In this document: piece by piece, positions 47,035-58,824 of the stretch
Numbering within the stretch: the stretch's first letter is position 1
How the letters are laid out: each line of letters starts with the position of its first letter
Assembly: GCA_009733575.1 (NCBI GenBank)
Contig: ML769411.1
Coordinates: 1 to 59,093 of the forward strand
Direction of reading: 5' to 3'
Length of the DNA: 59,093 nt
DNA from: Gymnopus androsaceus JB14
Lineage: Eukaryota > Basidiomycota > Agaricomycetes > Agaricales > Omphalotaceae
Made by a program: the position numbers and the translations under genes
The notes under the pieces: model-generated
What the model was told of the DNA's origin: nothing
Databases searched by the model: none
The model's input: the letters and a program-made list of their open reading frames with translations, nothing else

Positions 47035-49966
47035 TTAGATCTGATCCAGCTCCTCCGGATACGGCAATGGAACTTCTCCCATCCGTTGTCCATGTACCCG
47101 CATACGATACAGACAGGTATAGTCATCCATTCCCCAGTTACTCCTTACCCTTAGCACCACAATCCCAAAATCAATCCCCAGCTCCTTGATCTCCGGAAGT
47201 ACCGCGAACGTCTGGACATTCTGCGGAGAGTGGATGTTGTAGACGAAGGATGCGATCCGGATGTACATTGGATTTCTGGGGAGTGTTGAGGGGTATTCTT
47301 CTTCTGGGATTTCCTCGCCTCTCTCGCGCGCCTCTTCGCGTAACCTTTCCTTCTCCTTCATCCACTCTATCACTCGAGCCACGTTATCCCGTCCTTCGAC
47401 CATACCCCATACTTCCATCTGTCGCGGCGCAGACCGTATGTCATATGCCACATCCTTCGAAACGTGATCAATCGATATATCATCGATGAACGTAGGTGCT
47501 GCGAGCGCCACGCCGAGCTGACCCTGTGTTCCAGCAAAAGGCCAACATAACCCATTCGTGAGGTCTGGGTGTAACGCAAACACAGGCGGCCTCCCAACGG
47601 CATAACCTGATCCAGTAAACATCCCAAAGAACTGTGCGCGAAGGTTCTGAGGGCGTATTTGGTAGGTGTCACTAGTAAGGGAAGGAATGATTCGAGCTCC
47701 GCCGGAATGTAAAGCGTAATCGGGGCGACCAAGACCATCTTTACTGTATAGTGAGACAGCTTCGTCGACCAGATAGGTAATGAGGGAGGTGACATCTTGG
47801 CCGTCGCTGGATTTGATGGTTAATCCCTTCTTTCCAGGAGACACCTTGTTCCACCATCCCGAGCTATCGCCAGTCTTGATAGCATTCTTGCCGAGATCCA
47901 AAGCTTCCTTCACACCCCCTTCAACAGACCCAACCCGTTCCTCCAGCGCAGCCAGCTTGGCTCGCGCTTCTTCGTCGCTACCAGCGCCGACTTCGATAGT
48001 TGGAACGGGCCGTTGGTGAATGATATCCACGAGGCTTTTGAGAGACTCCATCTCCCGCTGAACTTCGCTCAATACCTGCCGCTCCCTGTCTGCCTTCTGG
48101 TTTATCGCTGATTCCACCTTGCCAACCCGCGAAGTTTCGTGCTTCACCGCTCCTTCCAAAGTACCTAACCGGCTCAAGAGCTCGCCTCGTCCTTGTTCAC
48201 CATGTACTGTACGCAAACGAGTCTGCTCGTTCTCCAAAGCCAGATTAGACAGCGCAGCCTCGATGGCCTGTAACCGTGCATTCAACTCTGCGACGTTTTC
48301 GACCGGAACACCTGGTGAAGTGTACTTTGGTGATGAGGGCAATCGAGATGGTAAGGAAGTGAGAGGCTCCCGGAGCATCCATGCACCGAGCACAATCACC
48401 GAAGCGATGGAAAAATAGGTGAACGCACGCTTGAGCGGTAGCTTTGAAGCTTGGTGGATCGGCCATAAGATTGAAAAATATAATAGGCGTCCTAGTCCCC
48501 AGCCGAGACCGTGCAATGCATAGGAACAGCTGGCGATGGAGACTCGGAGAAGATTGAAAACTAGGGAACCTAGTTTCGCTCCTATGCCATCCGGGGATCT
48601 CATTGATGAGATGGAGCCATCGTTGTAGGAGTATGAGTCGTCCTCAGCCTGAGCTTCGGGATCCTCTGGTATGGCATCGAGATTTAAGCTATGTGAGTTG
48701 TCAAAAGAGTCGTGAGTGGCATCGGGAGCTACTGAACCCTGCCGTGAATGTGTTCGTCGTGATGGAGGAGGGACGGAATTGCGGGATACAGAAGCAGCAC
48801 GTTGTGAGGCAGAGGCATTCTGTGAAGTGGTCAATTAGATATCGAGAAAAGAAAAAGGGTGCAAGTACCTGCTCAAGCACTTCCTTGTCGGTTTCTTCTT
48901 CATCATCTTCATCTCCTCCTGGTGTACCAGTGCCTTTTGCACCCTTCTTCGCCGTCTTCTTTCTGCGCTTTTCTGGTCCAACTTTCGGCAAAGTAGTCAA
49001 AGGCCCTCCAGCAGGACCAGCCTTCTTCTTCCTTCTCCTTCTGCCACCATCGGATACAGACTCATCAGACTCTTCGAGTTCTTCCTGACTGGGTTTGTAG
49101 GCCTTATTGTCGGTAGAAATGCGGTTCTTTCGATGGTTGGCGGTGATTCGTTTGGATGATGCGGTTGAGAGTGTCTGCTGGTAATCCCTCTCCTCTGCGG
49201 AATAGTCGTAGCTCGCGTTCCCATTCCCATTCGGTTCCCCATCTCGTTCTCGTTCTCGTACGTAAAACGATGTTTTCTGGAGGGCCGTTTGAGCTAGACT
49301 TGTTATATGGTCAAGTAAAGGACTTTTCTCTCGTCCATTATAGTCGACCTGAGACTCTGGTTCCGAGTCTGGAACAATGCTCTTGGAGGAACTATGCTTG
49401 GATACAGGTTTGGTGCGAGCACCTAACCGACTCGGGGGAGCACCGAGCCTTCGGGTAGTGGAAGATTGGGTTTGGGATTCGTACTCGACGGAGGTGCTCC
49501 GGGGTACATTGGAGGTGGGCCGTGAGCCCGAGGCCCAGGAAGAATTAGGGTTTGTTGATTGCATTTCGGTTCCTGCAGTAGCAGCTTGGTAGATTGCCGA
49601 AGCGACGTTGACAGTGGTATCGCGTACAGCCCACTTTTCGGGATTTAGGTTGGAATTGGATTGGTTCTGTTTGACTTTAGCGAAACGTGCTAGCGCTGCG
49701 TCGTTGTCGCTGTGATCGGTTGCGCCAATGAGTTCACGTGAAGAGGAAGCTTTTGGAGGAGATCGAGAGCCTAAGGCTGGAGCTCTGAAACGCGAGCATT
49801 GGTTAGAAATAAAAGAAATAAGATATAGGGCTTACCCGTAAGCGTACGAGGTCGGTGTAATTCGCAGAGGAGCAACTGGCTTGTTCCCGTTCGACGGGGG
49901 TTTGCCTAGAAAAGTGTTGTGATCGAGACGTCTGCCTTGACCTAAAGGTGTGCCTGCAAATGACAT
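47035..49966 (-). CDS. SUN-domain (Sad1/UNC-84) inner nuclear membrane protein
   Basis: At least three exons from MSFAGTPLGQGRRLDHN at 49966. The N-terminal region is long, low-complexity and basic, with RRRRKKK and acidic DEDDEEETDKE tracts, fitting a nucleoplasmic tail. A transmembrane segment TYFSIASVIVLGAWML (about 48400) follows. A coiled coil of about 90 residues (NARLQAIEAALSNLALENEQ onward) leads to the SUN domain: YALHSGGARIIP, GLCWPFAGTQGQLGVALA, ISIDHVSKDVAYDIRSAPRQ and PRNPMYIRIASF. The last exon alone is about 1.8 kb without a frame break. SUN proteins pair with KASH proteins across the nuclear envelope to anchor centrosomes and telomeres. Confidence 0.92.
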
Positions 49967-50213
49967 ATGCTCGCGGAAGCACGCCCACCTAAGATTGAAA
50001 ACACGCTGGTGATAGCTGGTGATAGAAGTCTGAGGTCAACAAGGTGTCGGTCCAACGCGAGGTATTAAAGCAAACATGTCAAAACCTGAGAACAATGCAA
50101 GCGCCCGTTCGGCGTCTCAGACAAATCATTTGGTCTTTGTTCCACAAAAGTGATATTCTTGTTCATTGTTCTTGGCCCAAGCGTTGACAAAGCTACAATA
50201 CACAAACGAGACA

Positions 50214-52427
50214 CTAATTCTGCTCCCTCTCAACCTTGCCCGCAACAAACTCGCACCTTTGCCTTTCCTTTTCCGGTTCCGCCTCCATGTAGCTTCCGTT
50301 CCCGGTACTTTTCTTCTGCAGCACCAGCCGTTTCCTTTCTCCCCTACTGTACTGTTCCCATCTTGGTGTCCCCGCCAGTCTATATGTATTTGGATCTCCT
50401 GCACGCACGAATGAGAGCCAATACGCTATCAGTTCTTGAGAGAATGTATTGTCCTCTTGGGAGAGGGAAGACCATTGTGAGGTTCCGTTGTTCCTATTAG
50501 ACATGTTCGTATAAGAAAAGACAGACAATAGAAGAGACTGAATACCGTGTATTAGTTCCTCGGAACATCATCCAACTCTCCGCAGAATGCGCAACCACGG
50601 GGCTGCCCAAGCTGGGATTGGGCTCATTGTATCGATACGCCCATACCGCTGCACCTGCGTTATCAAACGAGTCACCCATGAGAGGCACCTGTAGGCTCAA
50701 GGTCAGATGAGCATAATGAAGAAAAGCCTATACTACACACTGAGCAGATAAACACAGATTCGCCTGTAATAACTCGGAAATGCTGATATTCCGAATCAAA
50801 CTCTTCTTTGGGGTAGACCTGGATGAGCTCGACAGTGAGCGCCGATGGCTCGCTACTGCTACTCAGTGCCAACGCACCTCTAGAAATTCGTCTATATCCG
50901 CCTCAGTGAGCTGAGGGAAGAGACGCTGAAGGGACTGTTTACAGTCGCCTTGAGGAATCGAGGTTTCATTCGACGTCGATCTACACATACTATGGTTAGC
51001 TTCCAACCACAGATAGTGAAGAAGTTGACCGACCCAACAAGTAATGGCACTCTAAGAAACTGACCACTCATTATGGCAGCCGAAGGGTACTTCAATACCA
51101 GCTTGTCGTCAATGACCGGACGGAAGAATTTATACGGGTTATCACTTTGGCACATACTTAGCTCTGATTCTGGGCAAAGCCAACGCTAGATAGAGCTCAC
51201 AACGCATCGCTCATAGCCAAGTCCTGAGCTCTCGCGAGATCAGAAACATCTGCCTTTCGCAAACATTCCATCTTGGCCTCAATAGGCCCATATCCACAAC
51301 CAGCATGACTGGCATAAAATTCAAAAAGAGGCTTTTGAGCGTATCAGGAACCGATATCAATCCCTACTCGAAAGGCATTTCGCTCACCTCCTGCTGTTCA
51401 GGCGATAGGCACCGGAACGCGATAACTACTTTGAACAATAGCTTGTGCGAATAACCCTCTCCCATAGACATTCTCATTTTTCTCTGCGGCAACAACAAGG
51501 TGCAATTCGATAGAGCTCGCACCGGCACTATGTCCGTTAAGGGTAACCTAAAAGCGAGCTCATTAGATGCCATTACCACAGCTGCTCTGGAAACCAACTT
51601 TGTTGGGATCTCCACCAAAAGCAGAGATATATCGCTGAATCCATTTGAGGGCTTCAATCTGGTCAAGGAAGCCTACGTTGAGATCGCCAAAAGAAGGGGA
51701 GTCACGAAAAGATGGATGTGCGAGGTAGCCAAAGGAAGAGATACGGTAGTATACCGAGACGATGATAACTTGAGAACCATTTGGGTTTTCCTGAATCCAA
51801 TGATCGAATGGAAAGTTGAGCGGGTTGCCAAAGATGTATCCTAGTAAAAGAGGTTAGTATACACAGAACGCTATAAATAAATACTTGCCTCCACCGTGAA
51901 GAAAGACTAGAACGGGGACTGCATACAAATTTCAGTGATCAGTTCTCGAAGAATTGCCCAAGCGCGAAACGCACGATTACTACCGCGTTTCGCTCCCAAT
52001 GGCGTGTAAATGTTAACCTTTAGACAATCTTCACTTCCTGCGCCTCCAGCCAAGTTGTCTGCAATTCCAATTGACATCAGGGTTCATTCCATACCTTCAA
52101 GGCTCAGAACTATCACTCGCCTCGGCCTCCTTGTATACAAAAATCCGAAAAAGCCCTAGCATCTATCACCTCCAATTTCCTCCCCTCAAATCGCGTCAAA
52201 TTCAACTCTACCGGGCCTCTAAACCTTCTTTCATGAACAGGAGGCTCCGCATACGGAATCCCATAGTAAACCACGGTATCAGAATACTGGGCGGAGCGGT
52301 TTCCTAGATATTTTGCGTATCCAGTGTCGATGATGTCGATATCATTTCCGATTCTTCTTGACAAGAAGCTGGATGGATGTATGTACAAGCTGGCTAGTAG
52401 CCAGGATAGAATATCGAATGGGAGCAT
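50214..52427 (-). CDS. Type-B carboxylesterase/lipase, secreted
   Basis: The start MLPFDILSWLLASLYIHPSSF is a signal peptide. Then come YLGNRSAQYSDTVVYYGIPYAEPP and ERRFRGPVELN, the N-terminal block of type-B esterases. The nucleophile motif is VTLNGHSAGASSIELH. C-terminal parts are RVPLLVGSVNFF, DSFDNAGAAVWAYRYN, FSQELIAYWLSFVRAGDPN and RCEFVAGKVEREQN-stop. It hydrolyses carboxylic esters; the substrate is unknown. One extra base at about 51406 breaks VPVPSPEQQE. It shares a 257-base divergent promoter with the MYND gene at 52685. A truncated second copy of its 5' end is at 53842-54153. Confidence 0.87.
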
Positions 52428-52684
52428 GCTGATGATGAAAGCAAGATGAAAGCGTAAAAGAGCGCCAAAAGAGCGCCACTCACGACGCGACTACGGGAAA
52501 CGCCGAAACAGAACTAAACGCCCCGTCGGCGAATAACGAACCTTCCCCTCAAGAATCAGACCTCATATTCAGCAACAACGTACGTCTGTTTCCGTATTTT
52601 GCGCAGAAAAACCTGATCTAAATTTCCTCTTTAACAGAAACATCCCCTGTATACTTACGAAGACTCTGAACCCGCCCGCCATCG
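52428..52684. promoter_or_regulatory. Divergent promoter of carboxylesterase and MYND gene
   Basis: 257 bases lie between the two start codons. The same arrangement is repeated in the duplicate (54154-54420). No clear motif identified. Confidence 0.45.
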
Positions 52685-53560
52685 ATGACCTCCCTGCTGC
52701 TTTCGTGTAATAATTGTAAAAACTGGGAAAAGTTGCAAGCCTGTTCGAATTGCAAGTAAGGCTGGATTTATATAAAAATTTCGCTGCTGGCACTAATAAC
52801 CTGCATCCAGAACTGCGCGTTATTGTGTATGTATCCGCGTCTAATTGGTGAACTATCTAACATATCCATCATACTTTAGAGCAAAGAATGTCAGAGTGAG
52901 TACTAGGTTCGTAATTGAGACCTTCCTATCTCAAAATTTCTGTCCAGAACAAGACTGGGAGTTGCATAAATCTGCGTGCAAATTATACACCGATAGTAAT
53001 ACCGTTGAGTCGAAATTACAACGCTATCTCCGTCTCTGGATTGCGCGATTCCATGTTTCCCTTACCCACGCCATCGTCCCCGCACTCGAGCTTCAAAAGA
53101 ACCCCACCAACATTGACAATTTTGGGATGATCATACACCTTCAACCCCGGAAGCATCGTGAATCTGGCTCACGCTTCACATTACAAAGCGCGACTATTGT
53201 GCCCATGGCCCAACTCAAGTTGCTTTACGAAGGGGCCGCTGGTGGAAATGCAATCCTCCAAGAGCACGCCAGACAACGTGCCGCTTTACAGAAGAAAAGT
53301 GCAGCAAGGGAGGATTATGCGACTATAGTAGTCATTGCACAAAATACTGGTCCTGGAAATCGGCTTGACGTAGAGATGAGGTATGGTCATCCCCCGTGGA
53401 GTTTCTAGTATGCGTTTCCGAATTAACTCTTGAGTAGTTTCACGCCTATCTCCCTCACGAGATCTTTCATCCAAAACCCACGGTTCAGTGATCCCACTCT
53501 GGCGTGGCGCGAAACTCTGATGGTTCAAGTCGAGAACAATACTCCAAACCGCTAGGAAGT
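52685..53560 (+). pseudogene. MYND zinc-finger protein, copy 1, truncated
   Basis: Exon 1 encodes LSCNNCKNWEKLQACSNCK, then NCALLC, and a later exon gives QDWELHKSACKLYTD. Together these supply the C-C-C-C-C-H-C set of a MYND finger. The body (QPRKHRESGSRFTLQSATI, QEHARQRAALQKKS) equals copy 2, but the frame is closed by TAG after HPPWSF (53407-53409). Copy 2 continues there with YALPNQLLSSF. The product would lack the C-terminal 60 residues. Confidence 0.72.
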
Positions 53561-53841
53561 AAGAATAATCTTTTACTTGCCTTGTACCGCTGCTAAATTT
53601 GCTTTAGATCAGATCCATCTGTCCGGACTCATATCAGTCATTGACGAGAATAAGTACTACACTCTACCCATATAATTGTTATTCGCCAGTGTATTGTACA
53701 TAAAAATGCTGTTCATATCTTGGTAATCGACAAAAGTCTCTGGTGGAAGATACCTGAAAGATACATAGCCTTGGACCCATGACTAGCAAAGCGTATATGT
53801 TTGCCATGATAAATTAATCTTGCTGAAAAGAGTACAAGGGC

Positions 53842-54153
53842 TCAGACAGCGCGATGCCAATGGACTGTCACTTTGTTCTCAGCTTTGATCGCCGGTATCT
53901 TAATCTGGTCGAGGAGGCCCGCGTTGAGATCACTAAAAGAAGGAGAGTCCCGAAAGGATGGATGCGCGAGGTAGCCAAAGGAAGAGATACGGTAGTACCA
54001 ATGTATAGCGATAACTTGGGAGGGTTTTCCTGAATCCAATGTTCGAACGGGAAGTTGCCAAAGATGTATCCTAGAAAAAGAGGTTGGATGTGTGTACAAG
54101 CTGGCTAATAGCCAGGATAGAATATCGAATGGGAGAATGCTGATGATGAAAGC
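53842..54153 (-). pseudogene. Carboxylesterase 5' fragment
   Basis: This is a copy of the signal-peptide region (LPFDILSWLLASLYTHPTSF) fused to an internal piece SSFGYLAHPSFRDSPSFSDLN of the same family. The start codon is ATT instead of ATG at 54151-54153, and the catalytic exon is absent. Not functional. Confidence 0.85.
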
Positions 54154-54420
54154 GTGAAACTGAAGCCATCGAGCGCCACTCACGACGCGACTGCAGGAAA
54201 CGAAACGCCGAAACACGAAAACCGCGCGTGGGCGACGACCCTGATAATTAACCTTTCTCTCAACTACCATGCGACTCCATATCCAGCAACAACGTCCGTT
54301 TTTCTGTACATTGCGCAGAAAAACCTGATCTCATTTTCTTTAACCTTTCACAGAGATCTCCCCAGCATACGAAGGCTCGGAAGCTGGCGCGGTAGCCACG
54401 CCCGCCCGCCCACCATCGAT

Positions 54421-55324
54421 GGACTCCCTGCCAATCCGTTTGTGTAACAATGAAAACTGTAAAAATAGTCAAAGTTTGCAAAACTGTTCCAAGTGCAAGT
54501 AAGGCTGGATTAATTTTTTTGCTATCCACTAATAATTTACATCCTGTTCCACAGAACTGCGCGTTATTGTGTAGGTATACTTGTCTAATTGGTGAACTAT
54601 CTAACATATCCATCATACTTTAGAGCAAAGCATGTCAGAGTAAGTACTAGGGTTCGTAGATAAGGTCTTCCTATCTCACAGTTTCTGTCCAGAACAAGAC
54701 TGGGAGCGGCATAAATCTTCATGCAAACTGTACACCGAGGTCGGTAATAGTGCCTCTAACGAATCCAAACTACAACGCCATCTCCGTCTCTGGACTGCGC
54801 GATTTGATAGTTCTCTTACGTGCGCTATCGTCCCCGCACTCGACCTTCAAAACAACCCCACCAACATCGACACGCATGGGTTGATCATCCGCCTTCAACC
54901 TCGGAAGCATAGTGAATCTGGCTCACGCTTCACACTGCAAAGCGCGACTGTCGTGCCCATGGCCCAACTCAAGCTGCTTTATGAAGCCGCTGGTGGAAAT
55001 GCAGTCTTCCAAGAGCACGCCAGACAACGTGCCGCTTTACAGAAGAAAAGCGGAGGAAGGGAGGATTATGCGACTATGCTAGTCATTGCACAAAATACTG
55101 GGGATGATGCGTTCCCTGGAGATCGGTTTGACACAGATATGCGGTGCGGTCATCTCCCGTGGATTTTCTACGCGTTACCGAATCAACTCTTGAGCAGTTT
55201 CAAGCCTATCTTCCTCACGATATCTTTCATCCAAAGCCCACAATTCCGCGATCCCAGTCTGGCTTGGCGTGAAACTCTAATGATACAGGTCGAGAATGAT
55301 ATTCCAAACCGCATTGTCATCTAG
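54421..55324 (+). CDS. MYND zinc-finger protein, copy 2
   Basis: The start MDSLPIRLCNNENCKNSQ gives CNNENCK, followed by LQNCSKCK, NCALLC and DWERHKSSCKLYTE: a MYND-type zinc-binding set. The remaining 190 residues (LRLWTARFDSSLTCAIVPALD, GLIIRLQPRKHSESGSRF, SLAWRETLMIQVENDIPNRIVI-stop) are conserved with copy 1, but I recognise no further domain. MYND fingers bind proline-rich peptides. The middle splice sites are only partly resolved. Probably the functional member of the pair. Confidence 0.75.
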
Positions 55325-55460
55325 GAAGTAAGTACGATCTTTTACTCGCCTTGCACCGCTGCTAAATCTGCCTTAGATCAGATCCATCTATCCGCTCATT
55401 TGGGGCAGTCATTGACAGTAATATGTATTGCGCTGATCTACTCTATCCATATAATCGTTA

Positions 55461-55543
55461 TTTGCCAGTTTGCCAGTTATTGCCAGTTATTGTCAGTTAT
55501 TGTCAGTTTGCCAGTCATTTGCTCGTTCGCCAGTTTGCCAGTC
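55461..55543. repeat. Minisatellite of about 10-base TTGCCAGTTA units
   Basis: About eight imperfect tandem copies of TTGCCAGTTA / TTGTCAGTTA / TTTGCCAG occur in a noncoding stretch. Confidence 0.8.
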
Positions 55544-55599
55544 TACTACACATATAATTTATACTGTTCATAGCAAGATAAATGTAGCCTCGGCGAAAG

Positions 55600-55800
55600 T
55601 CTAAAGTATGTACCTCTGGAAGATACCTGAAAGGTATAGCCTTGAACCTATGACGAGCCAAGCTGGCAAATTCTGTGCCCCAAGCATATGCTTGCCTTGA
55701 TAAATTAATCCTACTGAAAAGAGTACAAGGGCTCAGACAGCGCGATGCCAGTGGACTGTCACTTTATTCTCAGCTTTGACATCCGGTATCTGCGGGTACA
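55600..55800. repeat. Boundary copy of the esterase/MYND duplication unit
   Basis: The stretch GGAAGATACCTGAAAG... and GATAAATTAATC.T.CTGAAA through CAGACAGCGCGATGCCA repeats 53740-53900. It marks the end of one duplication unit and a further truncated unit. Confidence 0.75.
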
Positions 55801-56493
55801 AGGTCCCTCTGGGTAAGGAAGTACTACAAAATGTAGTCGGTGCGCACAGTGATGTGATGTGAACAGCAAACCAGTTCAGCTCGAGCTCTCTCCGGACAGA
55901 TCACCGACACACAGCAGCTGAATACCGACCTATCTTTAGGGATTGGAGTCAGTCTGCATACAAACTACGGACAAGAGGTGTCGAATGGAGGAATCGTGCT
56001 CATCCGATGACCTGCGCGTATCGAAGCAGCAGAATACTACGGTTTTCTCCTGCGCTGCGCTACAGATACAAGGTTTTGGGCCAATGTCATGACACCGAAT
56101 TCGGTCCCATGTTTAGATGTTTCCGGGCAAACCTGTATATTTATTGACGTGAAGGGTTCCGGGATGAGCCATGCATTCCATACGAATACACACGTGAGGA
56201 AATAGAGATTGTGGGAAGGGCAAAAACAGTGCACATATCCCGACCGCTTTGACCATACCCTTTCTTCCCCCCCATAACATACACGCCCCCACCAGAGCCA
56301 TATTGCCCCACCAATTATAAGATCAATCCAAGCTTAAACAAGCGCAGAACCACAGTCAAATAAGGTCCATTGGTCTCCGGGACGTATTGAGCAGATTATT
56401 CCAGATTTTTTGGGGACGTGGTGAGTACTCTGGATAGATGGGGGAAGTCAGCTTTTACTAAAGCACAGCGCTAGAACTATTAAGCCACGTACC
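55801..56493. other. Intergenic, no gene recognised
   Basis: No supported exon. Several short frames only. Confidence 0.45.
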
Positions 56494-57371
56494 ATGTACA
56501 CTCATCCCCCAACCTCTCGCAGACATTCAAGCCCAGTCGTCATCGTCGCGAACCCTCATTCACCCCCACTGTCCAGAAACTCGCAACGACAACGAGGAAT
56601 GCCTTTCCATGCTACAGATCCATCCTATGCTCCAGTCGCTCGAGATATATCGCCTTTACACGGGGCAAATCCGATTGTGGCAGAGGAGGGTATCGGGGGC
56701 ATTTACGATTCGATGGGTCCGTGCGCTCGCCTTCCCAATCAGGCCATCCAAGTATCTCCGGCACCGCAAATGGGGTGATTAGTCATACGGTACCAGAGGT
56801 CCTACGGAACCGAGACGAATCCCCCGAAACCAGGCATCCAGCGTTCAGAACATCGAGAACCATACCACTACCATCGCAGGCTGATGGCAGGGTGGAAGTG
56901 AGCCTGCATCCGGCTCTGAGATTCGGGTACGGGCCAGGAGAAAGAGCGATCGTAGAGATGGATATAGCATCGATGTCTGTTGAAGCGATCCTACAGCTGG
57001 CGAGGAATTCGAGAGCGCTCAACGAGCCAGCCACCAGCCCGAGCGTATCCTCGATAAACCTTGTACATCCTGGGCTGCCTTGGTCCATTACTGTGCACCC
57101 TTTAAATCCAGGCGTCACATATGTCACAGTTAGTGACGTCCTCTATGCAATCTGCCAGGCGCTGCAGTTGCCGTTGAGAGAAGACCATTGGCAGAGTGTA
57201 GGAGGTGTACTCGACAACAATTTTCTCTGGTGCAGACGCCAGACCGGGCAGAATAGTCGAACTTTGAAGCGGCTACATCTCCTGCAAGGAAAGAGGAACT
57301 TTGTCGGCTTATCTCGGTCGCCAGCAGAGGTCGCTCTTGGAGCAGAAATTTGGCGAATGAATTTTGCATAG
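56494..57371 (+). CDS. DUF6699 domain protein
   Basis: A Ser/Pro-rich N-terminus from MYTHPPTSRRHSSPVVIV leads to the conserved part: HPALRFGYGPGER, PATSPSVSSINLVHPGLPWSI, VTYVTVSDVLYAICQALQLPL, LKRLHLLQGKRNFVGLSRSP and AEIWRMNFA-stop. This is the layout of the DUF6699 family of Agaricomycetes. The frame changes once near 56716, between GGIYDSMG and VRSPSQSGHPSISG, so either a base error or a lesion is present there. Function unknown. Confidence 0.75.
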
Positions 57372-58434
57372 GAATCTGATTTTTGTAGTGAGTTAGTTTG
57401 TCTAATTCTTCAACCAAAAAGTTGGACTCACTCGCATGCCCTAGTTGCTTATACCATTATGTCGCTTGCATTTTCATGTGTAAATCGGTAGATATACCGA
57501 ACTGATATCCTCTGGACAATGAATTACATTTTTTCACTTGAGAAAATGAGTTGGACGCTACATACCTTTTGGACGCCTTCTTGAGCGCTTGTACAGCTTC
57601 ATTCCTCACACTGCCATCAGGAGTAGAAAATAAAAGTGGTAGTCGTTGGATACAGCCCCAAAATAAAGCTGAGGCATTTTTCCCTTGGAAGTAGCGCAGA
57701 TATGCATCGTAGAAAGATTGTTTGGATAGAGAAGAGTACGGCTTACTAATACTAACCAAGCTGCCAACCGACACGTACGGGCGCTAATCAAATATAATGG
57801 CACTTCATACACCACGTTCAGCTCAACGAAATGACGCATTCGCCCAAAACAGAGGTTACAACAGGAGGAGTTGATTAAGTTTAAAGTTTAAAACGCATTC
57901 TCAGATACATTCTATCTTCCATTTGCTAGGCAGGAGCGGGATTGGCGTCGAACTCCTACTTGCCGCCATCCAACTAAGTTGGATTATCAATCAGCCTCAC
58001 TTGAACATATCTACCTTCCAGGTTCCATCGTTCAAGTAGGCGCGATAACTCTATATAAAGCTCGATGGCCCAATCACCATCAATGCCTGCTTGACATGAT
58101 CAAAGACGAGGCGCTGCTGGAGCAGGTGGTGTCCGCCCACTTGTCACACTATCTTCTTAGTATTGCACAACAGCTCTCAACAGCCTATTTCGTGATCAGG
58201 CATATAATCTCAGGTTATTTTTTACCTTTCAACTTCCCCTAACACGGACATCCATTGGATCCCCGACACTGACCGAAGGGAAGGGGAGGGTCCTGTTCGC
58301 AGCGATCGGACAAAAAGTCGTCAAAAACAATGCTTTTAGGAAGGTTGTTCCCAGGCGCCACGTTTTGCCATGTTTTTTTCTTCCATGAAACATATTCCGT
58401 TCCTCTCTCGTCTACCTCCATCGTCCTCATTAGA
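57372..58434. other. Mostly noncoding; unidentified minus-strand frame
   Basis: A minus frame at 57457-57774 (MSVGSLVSISKPYSSLSKQ start, RNEAVQALKKASKRY inside) has coding-like composition but no recognised domain. Nothing else is supported before the retrotransposon LTR. Confidence 0.3.
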
Positions 58435-58817
58435 CGTTGGCCTTTGACCTTCCTATTAGAGTTACGTTCCTAAATAGGAAGTAGCAGCAGTAAGTCCACA
58501 CAGGACTTAGTAGTAACGATCACACAGATCGATGGGGGACGACGGGTGTTATTACAGGGTATGGTACCTAAGCTTATATACAGTCCTAAGTACAAACAAT
58601 ATATCGGGCAAGTGGCTACTGCATGAATATGTGTGGCTACTGTCCATACAGTAAAGTGGGTACTGCGAGAGAGCAAGTGGATACAGCGAGAGACTGAGTG
58701 GAGTCTGCAAGACGATAACAGTGGAGTGCATGGGATGGTGATACAAACAAGTGGAGACTACAAGAAAGCGTTCCATGTATAGTTCGATAGAATATATTTA
58801 CCTTTGATATTCCAACA
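58435..58817 (-). mobile_element. 3' LTR of a Ty1/copia retrotransposon
   Basis: Read on the minus strand, the LTR begins TGTTGGAATATC directly after a purine-rich tract AAGGGGAG (58818-58826). It contains TATATAAGC (about 58571-58580) as promoter and ends GGCCAAC at about 58436. The start TGTTGG pairs with the end CCAAC; the last base is G instead of the usual A. It belongs to the coding sequence at 58825-59093. Confidence 0.78.
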
Positions 58818-58824
58818 CTCCCCT

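Noticed and set aside
47250..47489. Plus-strand frames opposite the SUN gene
   Set aside because: Shadows of the SUN coding sequence.
57925..57985. tRNA-like text with AGTTCGACGCC resembling a B box
   Set aside because: I could not form a cloverleaf: no proper A box, acceptor stem or 7-base T loop with paired arms.
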